Below the pieces are notes generated by a model that worked only from the letters and a program-made list of their open reading frames with translations, was not told where the DNA came from and made no database searches. Positions 12,701 through 23,400 of a stretch of DNA of 64,000 bases are shown here, piece by piece. The stretch comes from Saxidomus purpurata (taxonomy: Eukaryota > Mollusca > Bivalvia > Venerida > Veneridae). Location: contig JAFMSR010000003.1 in the NCBI GenBank assembly GCA_022818135.1, positions 15,575,134-15,639,133 on the forward strand, in the 5' to 3' direction. The position numbers and the translations under genes are program-made. Position 1 is the first letter of the stretch. Every line of letters starts with the position of its first letter.

Positions 12701-14237
12701 CATTGCACGGACCATTTTTAGGGGTTGTGTTAACTTTCATCGAAAAAAATTTACTTAAAATTTTGTCTATGAAGTTAACTGGCAACTTGAAGCTGTTGGC
12801 ATAGGAACATAACACAATGCTTTTGTTGTTATGATTTGAAGTGAAACTGTTTTACTCTGCTGTTTTAGTAGCCATAATCATGCACCAAGGATTATTAGAG
12901 ACGCACACTCCGATAGACAGGTGATCACGGTTAATACAATTCGTAAATCCAGGCTAATGAATCAAACAGATATAGCAGATCTGATTCAATGGGGAACGTT
13001 GATAGTATTTGATAATTTGATTGGTCATTATGACAGGTACGTATTTTTGATTGGTCGTTATGACAGGTAAGTATATTTGGATCCGGACGACTGTATGACC
13101 TTAGTATGCAAACAGTGTCGCCTTGAATGCGGTAAACAGATACAAAAGACGCCATTAAACCAATAATTAATACTGGAATTGACACACAATGACTATGAGC
13201 AGTATTTCATCATGTTTTATATTTTATATAGTGTGATAAATTCTTCGTCATTACAGACACTGCCTCAAGTCCATCTCCTTGCTGTATTTTCCTGACTGGG
13301 TTTATACTGTGACGAATTTATACTATCATTATTGTTCAAGGTTTATAAGGTCTGAACCTTTTAACCCTGAAGGGGCGTCTACGGCCGACCCAAGCATTTC
13401 TCACATAATGCTGTTATGCTGTAAAACTTGAATTTATTGGCTAAAGGGAGATTTTTGGTAGGGGGTGCCAACTTCCTACTTGCCAAAGGATAATGTTTAC
13501 AAAAAAGGGAAAAAGTATCCGTTCTGTAAAGCCTGGAAATCCCCATTCTCCTCGTTCAAATATTTTGATAATCAAATCAAACCCTGGTTCGAGATATTAT
13601 TTATTAGAGAGATATTCAGTTACTTTTTGGCTACATGGTGTTTACTTGTTTCCATAGTACTATACAATATTTTGATATATACATTTTATGATGTTAATAT
13701 AGACTTTAAATATACATGTTTATGTTATTACATCATAACATTATCTTTTGAACATTTATCGACGAAAGTAATTGTTTCTATATGTGCCATCCACACAAGA
13801 GCTCAATTCAGTGTACAAACTTTCTTATTCTTGTCAGGTTAAACCTCTGGGAAAGACGAAATGAAGAAAATTTTGCTGGATCGCTACATAACAGTGTGAA
13901 ATCTTCTAAAGGCAAAATATGGCTAGTTGACCATGAAAAATGTCTTTTTTATCAATACAAACATCGTGATGCAATCTATAATTTTAGGCATTTGCTGGAT
14001 ATCCATGACAAAATGCTTAAAACGATATGTGTGTTTCAGTATTCGCTAGTCAAAAGATTGCAGGCACTTTCTGAACAATCCTCACCTTTTAATACTCTCT
14101 GGAACTATACACTGTCTCATGAACCTTTACTGAACACAATGCTGAAAGACAGCAGAGTTGAAATAATTGCGCAACTGTTTAACAAACGACTAGCGCAAAT
14201 ACTACAATGGATAACACTCTGTAAAGAAATACAGTAA
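9736..14237 (+). CDS. Four-jointed-box kinase-like protein, copy A (5 exons)
   Basis: Exons 9736-9934, 11421-11594, 12143-12314, 12869-13036 and 13838-14237, all with GT/AG borders; 1113 nt, 370 aa. The family (Drosophila four-jointed, vertebrate FJX1) comprises Golgi type II membrane kinases that phosphorylate Fat and Dachsous cadherin repeats. Seen here: lysines at 4 and 7 before a hydrophobic anchor at about 9-25; GIFWS..SFVPKG before residue 67; MCGTEENA with CVRY; AEVLVYYLSRML and VPEVVLA; DLIQWGTLIVFDNL; YDR at 236-238; WLVDHE with D269 and E271 at the DNE-type metal site; and a C-terminal CVF helix region. The start is fixed by an in-frame TAG two codons upstream. An alternative donor at 13066 would add 10 residues. 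Length is a little below FJX1. Family call is strong; substrate is unknown. Confidence 0.9.
10304..10405 (+). pseudogene. Decayed duplicate of Fj-like exon 1 in intron 1 of copy A
   Basis: Encodes MIAKWNKCFSSLNLSMLLFL, clearly related to the exon 1 start MGVKWNKYFGILNLSVLLYL, and then diverges and stops at TAA after 33 codons. The preceding ACCGGTAACACGCAA also matches the flank of the real exon 1 (ACCGGAAACACGC). It has no matching donor and is probably non-functional. Confidence 0.8.
10745..10925. repeat. Dispersed repeat with TTATGTCGTGGG / CCCGCGACATAA inverted motifs
   Basis: Contains ATTATGTCGTGGG and, about 80 bp later, CCCGCGACATAAT, with additional half-copies (CATGTCGTGG, CCCATGACATA). 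The same element lies at the equivalent place in intron 1 of copy B (about 21447-21610), so it was present before the gene duplication. Confidence 0.65.
11628..11742 (+). pseudogene. Decayed duplicate of exon 2 inside intron 2 of copy A
   Basis: Matches the last two thirds of exon 2 (CGTTGTGAAGAGT, GCGGCATTGA, GATGATACATTG, CCATTTTATGTTCATG then GT). It has an acceptor-like TTTTCTAG just before it and a GTAACT donor after it. A deletion of about 17 nt relative to exon 2 shifts the frame, so inclusion would break the protein. No equivalent exists in intron 2 of copy B (22986-23404). Confidence 0.85.
13031..13070 (+). promoter_or_regulatory. Tandem in-frame 5' splice sites at exon 4 (copy A)
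   Basis: Two donors share the context GACAG|GT: the first cuts after 13036 (CAG|GTACGT), the second after 13066 (CAG|GTAAGT, perfect consensus). They are 30 nt apart, so both keep frame with exon 5. The longer form adds YVFLIGRYDR, repeating the preceding LIGHYDR. Copy B keeps the same arrangement. Confidence 0.75.
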
Positions 14238-14565
14238 ACCCCCATCAACGCAACGTCCGAAGAACAACCGTTACCTTTGTAGACATTTCTTTTCATGAAA
14301 GTGAATTTGTAAATTAACTAACATATATGTGTTTATGCTGCTCGGGCTTTAACGCCAGTTTGTGTCATACTTCAGTTGTTTTACAGGCAAATATTTTCTA
14401 AACCATCGTTCCTGGGAAGGACCAGGATCTTACAAAGAAGGACCAGGATCTTACAAAGAGGGTCGGTAACAGAGTTCGGACCAATGACCCCTATCAATGA
14501 GATGTTATAGTGACCATGAAGACGGTTAAACACAGCGGTTCTATAACAAACGCTACAGAGCCGCA
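14238..14565. other. 3' flank of copy A
   Basis: Similar to the 3' flank of copy B up to about 14325, then enters the downstream block shared with 31.2 kb (GCTCGGGCTTTAACGCCAG near 14340). The AATAAA found after copy B is not preserved at the matching place here. Confidence 0.6.
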
Positions 14566-14569
14566 GTGG

Positions 14570-14790
14570 AGCCTCAGCAGCACAGTGGTTGTGCGTTCGC
14601 CTCAGGATTGGTGGGTCCCGGGTTCTAGCCCAAATTTTTAACTAGTCCCACGGCGGTTATGTCCTTACGCAAGACACATATATTTCCACATTGCTTCTCT
14701 CTGTTCAGATCTGAAATGAGTATCGAGAGTGATTAATCTGAGTTGTAAGAACTTGTTTCGCAATCAACAGATGTAAATTATACTATATAT
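14570..14790 (+). mobile_element. tRNA-derived SINE (copy 1)
   Basis: Carries a tRNA-like head with an A-box-like CACAGTGGTT (about 14581) and a B-box GGTTCTAGCCC (14621-14631). A body follows (GTCCTTACGCAAGACAC, CATTGCTTCTCTCTGTTC, GATTAATCTGAGTTGTAAG) that recurs at about 31380-31500 and, as a remnant, at about 56740-56820. The body resembles the conserved central domain of mollusc tRNA-SINEs. Confidence 0.7.
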
Positions 14791-15124
14791 TGCCCAATGA
14801 TTCAGGCGATAGAGATGTTGGACTGCTACATACTGAAAGCATAAATACTAACAACCGAGTTCTTGAGGTGAAAATCTCCCACAAAATGTTTATCGCGGAC
14901 CGCAGAAGAGGCGGACCGCTATACATTTTGTATTTAATACGGAGTGAGTAAAAGATGCACGGAAACTAAAGCACTAGATCGAATATATGCGTCTCTCTTC
15001 ACTGAATAATTGAGGTACTTCTGAGATGAAAACTGTAGACACAGTCTATTTTTCAAGAAACGCAAGAGTTGTCGTTCTTTATATAGATTCATCTCTCATT
15101 ATTAAGTAAATTTTTCGTACATAA
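14791..15124. other. Gene-free stretch with imperfect hairpin
   Basis: Holds an imperfect inverted repeat around 14881-14931 (ACAAAATGTTTATCGCGGAC versus its partner ending CTATACATTTTGT). No gene seen. Confidence 0.4.
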
Positions 15125-15190
15125 GTGTAGTTGGTTCCGGCGTTTGAGCTGTACTTCTACCAATGGGGTTCAAATCCCATCCGTATCCAT
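15125..15190 (+). repeat. tRNA-like relic with intact B-box
   Basis: TAGTTGGTTCCGGCG resembles an A-box, and GGTTCAAATCC at 15168-15178 is a perfect B-box. The outer stem does not pair well and an A-tract follows, so this is more likely a SINE head or tRNA pseudogene than a working tRNA. Confidence 0.5.
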
Positions 15191-17021
15191 TTAAAAAAAA
15201 AATTCTTCTGTTTTACTTATCTTTTTCAGCTTTTAAATCATTTTTAAATGTTGTACGGCAAATAATCATAAAAATCTTCATTCATGTGAAACTAATATGG
15301 ATAATGGCTGATTCTAGATCTGGTTATTTGAAAATCTAGACGGTATTTTTTTTTTTTTGCCATTATACAATATATTAAGAATAGTATAAAGACAAAAATT
15401 ATCAGAGTGGAATGGATGTCCCATTAATGAAATAATAAAAATTTGCATTTTCTTTGAGTTTAAACCCCTTTACCTTTTTATCATTTTTTAACTTTGTAAA
15501 CATATTTACATCACTATCATTTGGGCAGGTTCATAAGAGAATGAATTGTCACTGTATTTCTACAGTGTATATTGAATACTTTATTACGTAATTATGTTAA
15601 ATTGTTATATAATGGTTACTGAATATTGACAAATTATTCTTTCTGCTATACCGTTCAGTTAATTATTTACAAGATGAGGCTAGTGGTATAAAATTCCATA
15701 TATCTATTTAATTAGACAATAAATTTCGTTTAAAACAGAATATGAATCATTGAAAGGATATAGTTAATGAAAATAACAATTGAAAAAATTACCGTTATGG
15801 GCTGAATACGTTAAGTTTGCTTTTCAACATATAGTACTTGATATCAGATCTACTCCGGATAGGTATTTGCTTAAGGTATAAGTTAAGCGCGGTCTCCTTG
15901 AATTCTTTTAGGGCCATGCCTCAACATCAACCGTCACCAATTTCCAAACTATTTATATGCCAGTTTTGTTTGTGGACCTGCTGTGATACTTTGTATCACG
16001 GTTTTCTTGTTTATTATTGGCTTCACATACAATGTATCAAACTCCCAACAGCGATTTGATTATATGAGCTGCCTCTCTATAATGGTATACTGTAAGGGGA
16101 AGTAACCGCTGCAGGGAGTTTGACAACATATATGTATATTAACATTCGCAGCATGGTTAGAAATACTTAACATTGACGAAACAATAGTAAAGTTTTACTA
16201 TAATTATGTTATTATCCTGTTAAAACGATTCGTATTATTTAGACGTTGAGTAGTTTTCATATGATCTTGTGAATGCATGTTATGTCTTTTATGCAATGTT
16301 TTGTAAACATTTACGTACACATACATTTGCTAGTGACTGTTAAAATATCAGATTTTCGTACATGTACGATGAAATACGTATATAAAGAACTTCTTGGTAC
16401 CATTTAAATTTGTTTCTTACATCCGGAGTATATTAAATATATATCCATGTAGCGTTTTCAAATGAAATAGTAAAAGAATTCTGGGAGGCGGTTTCTCCTA
16501 ATATGTTCCGTACAACATGGGACAAGTGTTAGATTGGGTGGCGAGTCCATACCTCATGCATCTGTTTCCGGAGTTGGCTTAACTTCACCCCGCTTAATCT
16601 CTTAAGGCCTAAAAAAATGTTTGTTTCAGGTTTCATGCCCCCCCCCCCAAAAAAAGAGAAATTTGTTTTTTGAATTATTTTTATTCTCAAACAAACAGAA
16701 TTCAACATAGATTTTAATGAATTTATGCTTAAAATATTAACACGCAAAAATTGTTCGGGGGGGGGGGGGAATAGGGTAGGTCGGGAAACCTGAAACAAAC
16801 ATATTTGTTTACGCCTAAATGCATTTGTTAAATCTTTCAATTCGGACAACACCATTGATTGTTCGTAGGGATTATCAGTGAAAATACAGACAGAAAAAAC
16901 AAATAGTGCAGATTATGCCCTGAACAGCATGGACGTGCAACTTGGACGTGACCTGCACTGGTCGCACAGGTTGACTAACTTGCCGAAAGCAGCGAGTGAC
17001 GAATAGTTACAATAACGATTG
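15191..17021. other. Gene-free downstream block of unit A
   Basis: No supported exon. Segments near 16380-16440 and 16560-16910 have counterparts near 31800-31870 and 31980-32110, showing the duplication extends past the gene. Short poly-C and poly-G runs occur at 16638 and 16758. Confidence 0.55.

Positions 17022-17064
<43 letters not shown>
17022..17064. repeat. (ATA)n microsatellite
   Basis: About 14 uninterrupted ATA units. The polyleucine open frame on the minus strand across it is an artefact. Confidence 0.95.
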
Positions 17065-17066
<2 letters not shown>

Positions 17067-17518
17067 TCTTTATTTCAAGAAGGTAACATATTAAGGTTAT
17101 ACAAGAAGAAATAAAAGCATACACCTTATTTACAACATGGCCTTCTATAAACAAATTAAGAGACACACATTCACTTACATACACTGAAACTGTCCAGCTT
17201 CACACAGTCATTCACTTATTGACAGACATTCAAAATAAACTTATTATAAGTATTGTATAATTAAAGCGTATGATAAATGATTAATCTGTAATACATCAAA
17301 AGCAATAACAATAAATTGATTAAATAACAGGTAAACAGATATTGTTGACAGCAGAGTCAAAGGTAACATCGGCTTGTCTGATTAACAAGAATTAAATCAA
17401 AACAAACTAGTCACGGATCTAGAAAACAAATTGTTGTCTAGTAACTATTGCTTTTCGTAAAGACTTAAGTATTTACCCTATCTTAAATCTACATTTTTCT
17501 TCCTATACCGAGCAGAAG

Positions 17519-17569
17519 CCCGTATCTTCCATCTACCCGTATCTTCCATCTACCCGTATCTTCCATCTA
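17519..17569. repeat. 17-bp minisatellite, three units
   Basis: CCCGTATCTTCCATCTA repeated three times in a row without mismatch. Confidence 0.9.
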
Positions 17570-17639
17570 CAGTTTTCTTCCTATACCAAACTTAAGCCTT
17601 GATTAAAGTCCCAGTAGATACTCATAAAGAGATAATAAA

Positions 17640-18600
17640 CTTAACAAGAGCTGTCTCTCATAAGTGGCAAATGCCCACAAAGAGGCACATATCCAAAAGT
17701 ATGTGACCTTGACCTTCAAATAGTATATATACCCGGTACTTGCGCATAACACTTTACAGCTCCATGTGCTGGTCATTTTTTCCAATTCATTAAAAGCATT
17801 TCATTGTTTAACAGAGTTACAAGCTTGACATGTGCATATTTACAGGGTTCTAAATCCTGTAACTGGACTGGTATGACTTTGACCTTCAAGTTTAGGAGGT
17901 GGGACTTGCGTGTGATATGTCATCTTAATGTGCTCAGCAATTGTGCCATGTAATTTTAAAATCCTTCCATGCATGACATTGTCACTATTTATACTGTATT
18001 CTTAGACCTTTACACTCTTAAGTGTTACCTTGACCTTTGATGTAGGGTCGTTGTTCTTGAACCGACATACTGTATTGTTGTGCTGAACATTTGTGCCAAG
18101 TTATTTAAATCCTTCAATGCATGACAGAGTTACAGTCCGGATACGAATGTGTGCGTGTATACAGGATTCCATTACCTTTAAACTCTTAAGTGTGAACTTT
18201 ACCTTTGATGTAAGGATGTGTGTCTTGCACGCGACACATCATAATGTGCTGAAAATCTGTACCAAATTATTTTTTATACCTTCAATGCATGACAGAGGTA
18301 CGGTCCGGACAAAAATGTGTGCATAAATAGAGGATTCAATTTAAATTCTAAATGTGACATTGACCTTTGAGGTAGGGACGTGGGTCTTGCATGCGATACT
18401 TCGTCTTGATATGGTGAACATTTGTGCCGTATGATTTGAAAATCCCTTCATGCATGACAAAGTAACAGCCCGGACACGAAAACATGGAATGCCGGACACA
18501 CAGACGGAAGGACAGACGAACGAACAGACAGACAGACAGACAGACGGACGGACGATGCGATTTTAATATGCCCACCTTCTTGAGCATAAAAATAGACTAA
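17640..18600 (-). repeat. AAAGGTGGGCATATTAAAAT-type dispersed repeat (long copy)
   Basis: Several units of about 120-150 bp with GTGACCTTGACC, CTTGCACGCGACAC and CTTCAATGCATGACAG, ending in an ACAGACAGACAGACGGACGG tract and ATATGCCCACCTTCTTGAGC near 18590. Related copies are at 21865-22615 and, in opposite orientation, at 53636-54470. Confidence 0.8.
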
Positions 18601-20136
18601 TAGTAGAATTGTGTTCATTTAAGTCTAAATTAATGTTGATGTTCACATTCCTTCAGAAATGTCGCTTCTTCGTCAAAATATTGTACAAGAAATGTTGATA
18701 TGTAAAAAGACGAAGTATGATGGGACGGAACATGCTAACAAATACATTTTACTTTTCAGTGACTACATTTAAAAGTAAAATCACAGCAATTTTCTTTGCA
18801 TGATTCTCTGGATGAGAAAATGATTAAGATGTTGAATCGTCCTTGGCAGATTAGTATTCGGAGAAAAAAGTATAGACCGTCTTATGTATATGTCTACTTA
18901 GTAAAATATTCGATTTTTCAGAACTATATATGGCTAAGGTGAACTTTCATGTAACGTATTAAGGCTAGTTTACAGATGTCCGCCAGATCGCATCTCAAAG
19001 TTGTCCCTAGACAATTAAGTCACTTACGAATGTGATTCTGTTACCGCTTTGTTCTAATAAGAGCAGTACACATAAATCATGAAAATTCAACATGTGATCA
19101 AGGACCATTAAGTTAGACAGAAGAAAATTCAACTGATAATTCTACAAATAAATCTACTTATAACACGTTTCTTATCATAGAGTGTCTTTTTTCGCAGGGT
19201 TGTCTTAACTCCGACGTAGTTTAAAGCTGGTTTTATTGCACGTGCATAAAGCCACACATAATTTCTGATGACAAGGGTAAAGTGTTTACAGTCGCTCTGC
19301 CTCGGCCTTAGTCCATAGACAACTAAACCTTAAACAAATTTGTAATGGACAGTAGACGCTTCCTTAGAAAACGTCCACGGTGGGGATTCTTGTTGGAGCA
19401 CTGTGGAAAGTTAAGCCGATAAGCATGTTTTCCATCTTACATTGTTCTTTCTTAAACTACAGTATCTTATGTTCGAGGGCTAGAACAATACCCTTTTTCT
19501 TCATGATAACGTCTCGTCCCATGCTTCATCTAAATGGGCGTTATTAATCCATTTAGTTGGCTTTTAAGTGTCTCCAAGTATCCTGTCAGGTTCACCAACA
19601 CGGCAGCACGACTTAACGACATTAACATTTTCTGGTGTTCCCGACCCAACATTATATAGCAATAATACGACAAAAAGAAATAGGTCAAGATGTTGTATTG
19701 TCGCGTGGCAACCTTTCTCGGTTTCGTAAAACTTACGTAGAAATGGTAAGTAATTAAGACATAAAACATGGAGAACTCTGTAGAATATTTATTTTTGAAA
19801 TAACATATTGAATTTGATGTGAGTAGATCAATTACTTTCCTTAGCTAGACAAATTTCCATTATTCTTAATCAATTTTGAAGCAAATTCAGAGAGAAAAAA
19901 GAAGATTTTTGTCACCCATGTAGGACCCCAAATTGTGAAAATAGTCACAAAAGTAAAAACAAAATAAACCTGACCTTAACTCAAATGGGAAATAATTTTA
20001 CCCTATACATTTGTATGTAAAAACTTTCGAGAAATGTGAAAATTATGGTGATGTGAAACAAAGAGGTTATTTTTTTAATTTTTGATACATATATCGAACG
20101 CAAGTACACTGATAATAGTACAACTGTGTACCTCTC
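18601..20136. other. Spacer between Fj-like units
   Basis: No supported exon. Around 19264-19345 (TCGCTCTGCCTCGGCCTTAG) there is a block that recurs inverted at about 32428-32500. Confidence 0.5.
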
Positions 20137-20210
20137 CAATAGAATTCAGCATTCCGACAATATTTAATAACATATAATGTTATAGATGCCGGAAAAGAAA
20201 CTTACTGTTC
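20137..20210. repeat. Remnant of Fj-unit intron 1 sequence upstream of copy B
   Basis: TCCAATAGAATTCAGCATTC and TATAATGTTATAGATGCCGG match the sequence just after the decayed exon 1 duplicates (10376-10440 and 21028-21090). It lies upstream of the real exon 1 of copy B, indicating a further, older round of local duplication. Confidence 0.65.
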
Positions 20211-20409
20211 AACGGTATTTTGAATTGAGTTTTGAAGACATGAAAGTGACTTTAATTATTAAAACGTTTATTAACATTATGTGTTGAGGCTTCTAACAAG
20301 ATGAGCACAGGTTAAGCCCATGGCGAGTATAGAATCAATGCTTAACAGTCTGTTAGGACGATAAATTTTGTTTACCTATTTGAAGACACTACTGGAAACA
20401 CGCAATAAT

Positions 20410-23400
20410 ATGGGTGCAAAATGGAATAAATACTTCAGTATTTTAAATTTGTCAGTGCTGTTATATTTGATAATAAATTCTTACCAAAAATTTCAAGAAA
20501 AATGTCAACAAAATTCTGCTTTCACAAAAGATGAATTTCTTAACGGATCAAAATTTATAAAAGATGGAATATTTTGGTCAGACCTTTCCGAATCGTTTGT
20601 ACCAAAAGGTAAGACTACACTTTGTTAAGAAACCACAGTCAACATCGGGCATTTAAGACGACCCGATGCGACACAACTTGAAATCAAGATCGTGTTACTT
20701 TAAGATAAGAATCTGGCATACTTGGTCACCCAATTACTTTGAATAACAAAGACCTTAACTAATGATATTTCAGATTACTGGAAATACATACACACACACG
20801 ATCAATATTTTTGAAGAGATTTGAAAAGGTTATATTTTTATGCCATATCAAGCACCTGTTCACGAAGACGAACGACGACGGAAAACAAGGCGATAAAAAA
20901 TCGAAGCAACAAATACAAAGGTCATTACAAAAACTTTCGAACCGGAAACACGCAAGAACATGATTGCAAAATTAAATAAATGCTTCAGTAATTTGAATTT
21001 GGCAGTGCTATTATATTGAGCAATCGAATCCAATAGAATTAAGTATTCCAACAACGTATAATTACCTTTAATACTTAGATGCTGAGAAAATTAACTTACT
21101 TCGAAGGGGTCCGAAATTATTAAGCCTGAAATATGAAACAATAGCCTCAGTAAGCGATTTTCGACAAAAAATATATATTATATACATGTACTTATGTATA
21201 AGTATATTCCTTAAAATTCTGTATGCATGTAAATCGATGTCTACTATCACATTAAGATTGTTCTTTGTTTTCTGAGATACTGATGAGACTTTGATCATGG
21301 TGAGTATCATATTCTCAAAAGAAAATCCAATTATTGTACAAGCTGACGCCGAGTGGAATATTGCCAGAGGATGAAAACTGAATGAACGTCACAAGTGATA
21401 TAACCGTAATAAGGTGGCATTGATGTCGGTATGACACGTGCATGTATTTATTCATGTCGTGGTTTTTAGAAGTTATGTCGTGGGTACAATATAATAAAGT
21501 CATGGTCTAGACTTAATTTTCTCGTTCCAATGACATAAAATTTCGTTCCCGCGACATAATAATGACATGAATAATAATTATGAACAAGAATAACGACATA
21601 AACAAGATACAGACTTCAATAATGACTTTGTAGAATAAACGTTTTGAAGAAGAGAGATTTCATAATTTTAACCAAGTTTCTGTTTTACTTTGTAACAATA
21701 TTTGTATTTATAAATTCAGAGAAACATTTAGTAACTTGATCATTTGTGGTTAAAACTAACGATGATGATAAAATTAGGCCCGAAACTTCGACTTAGACAA
21801 ATACTTTCGCCAGAGACAAATGTGAAATTACTGGTTTCTTACTGTCTCACTGAGTGAAAAAAGTAGGTAGCAAGAGCTGTCCCTCATAAGTGCCGAATGC
21901 CCCTAAAGAGGTGTCTCAAAGTCTTTGTCCTTGTCCGGCAAGATGTAGAACCGGTACTTGCGCATGACACGTTATCTTTATGTGCTGAACATGTTCCAAT
22001 TCATTAAAATTGTTCAGTGTATAACATAGTTACACTCGGGCAATTGCAAAGAGCATTTGTATATCGCGTATACAAGATGCTTTACTGTCTGACCTCTAAG
22101 TGTGACCATGACCCTCAGGGTAAGGACGCGGGACTTAATCTCCATGTACTGAACAATTGTGCCATGTAATTTTAAAATCCTTACATGCATGACAGCTTTA
22201 CCATGTGAACAGGATTCCACTAACTTTACACTCGAAGTGTGACCAGGGTCGTGGGTCTTGCACGCGACACATTGTCTTGATGTACTGAACATAATTTTGT
22301 TAGTTATTTAAAAATCCATCATTGCATAGCGAAGTTACAATCCAGACACGAATGTGTGCATATATCAAGGAGTCCAATACCTTTTAAACTATAAGAGCGA
22401 CCGTGACCTTTGAGATAGGGCTGTGAGTTGCACGCGACACGTCGTCTTTATTTGCTGAACATTTGCACCATCTTTCAATGCATGACAAAGTTCCAGCCCC
22501 GACACGAAAAAGCGTAAGGACGGACGCATGGATAGGCAGGCAGACGGACGGACAGATTGTGCAATTTTAATATGCCCATCTTTTTTAGGGGGGGGGGGGG
22601 GGGGGCATAAAAGGTAACTATGATATTACTGCTTTTTTATGTCTGTTTGAACTTCGGGTAACAAGTTCTATTCCTGTGAAAATTACGTCTTTCTATTATA
22701 GTTCTAAGATTGATATAAGTAACACTGGTGCAGGCTACAGTAGGTGTTACATTACCATTTCGCGCACCCGTTGATGACGTAGAATTATGGCGCCTGATTA
22801 AACCTTTTCAGGTTTTTCGTCTGACGAAAGTATGAAATTCGTGAAGAAAATACGACAGTACGATGTGAAGAGTCTTCGACACGGCAACAGGAAAATGTGC
22901 GGCACTGAACAAAATGCAATTGCGCGTTTAAGAGATGATACAGTGGTGTGTGTAAGATACAAAGAAAACCCATTTTTTGTTTATGGTAATAAAATTAAGT
23001 AACATTTTGCCCTTCCATTCTATGTACTTTTAACTTTGAGATCCATTCTAAAACTGCGCCCCGTGCTCTTTTACCTTCGTACACTACGTAGCTTGTAAGA
23101 AACCCCAATAAAAACATACTAAAACATGGCGGAGTACTAAAATAAAACTTAATAATTATAAGAAATTATCACCGTTAGGCTAATAATTCTGTTAAATGTT
23201 TTGAAATGAACATTATCCCTTGAAAAACATGGACAATATTAGGTTTTCATGTCGTTTTTCCCCATACATCTATTTAAAGCAGTGGTCAGCAAACACATTA
23301 GCTTTTAAAATGCGGTCTAAAGAGGTTGAAACTCTTTTCTTGTACATTCCTCACATCTTCAGCGGGGAATTATCAATTGTTTGAATTTATTTTGTTATTA

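Noticed and set aside
13465..13842. 125-codon open frame before exon 5 of Fj-like copy A
   Set aside because: Lies in intron 4; not conserved in copy B and lacks protein-like composition.
16975..17184. Polyleucine open frame
   Set aside because: Translation of the (ATA)n microsatellite.
20368..20409. Upstream in-frame ATG as the start of Fj-like copy B
   Set aside because: The added 14 residues are not conserved; copy A has a stop codon just before the aligned ATG.
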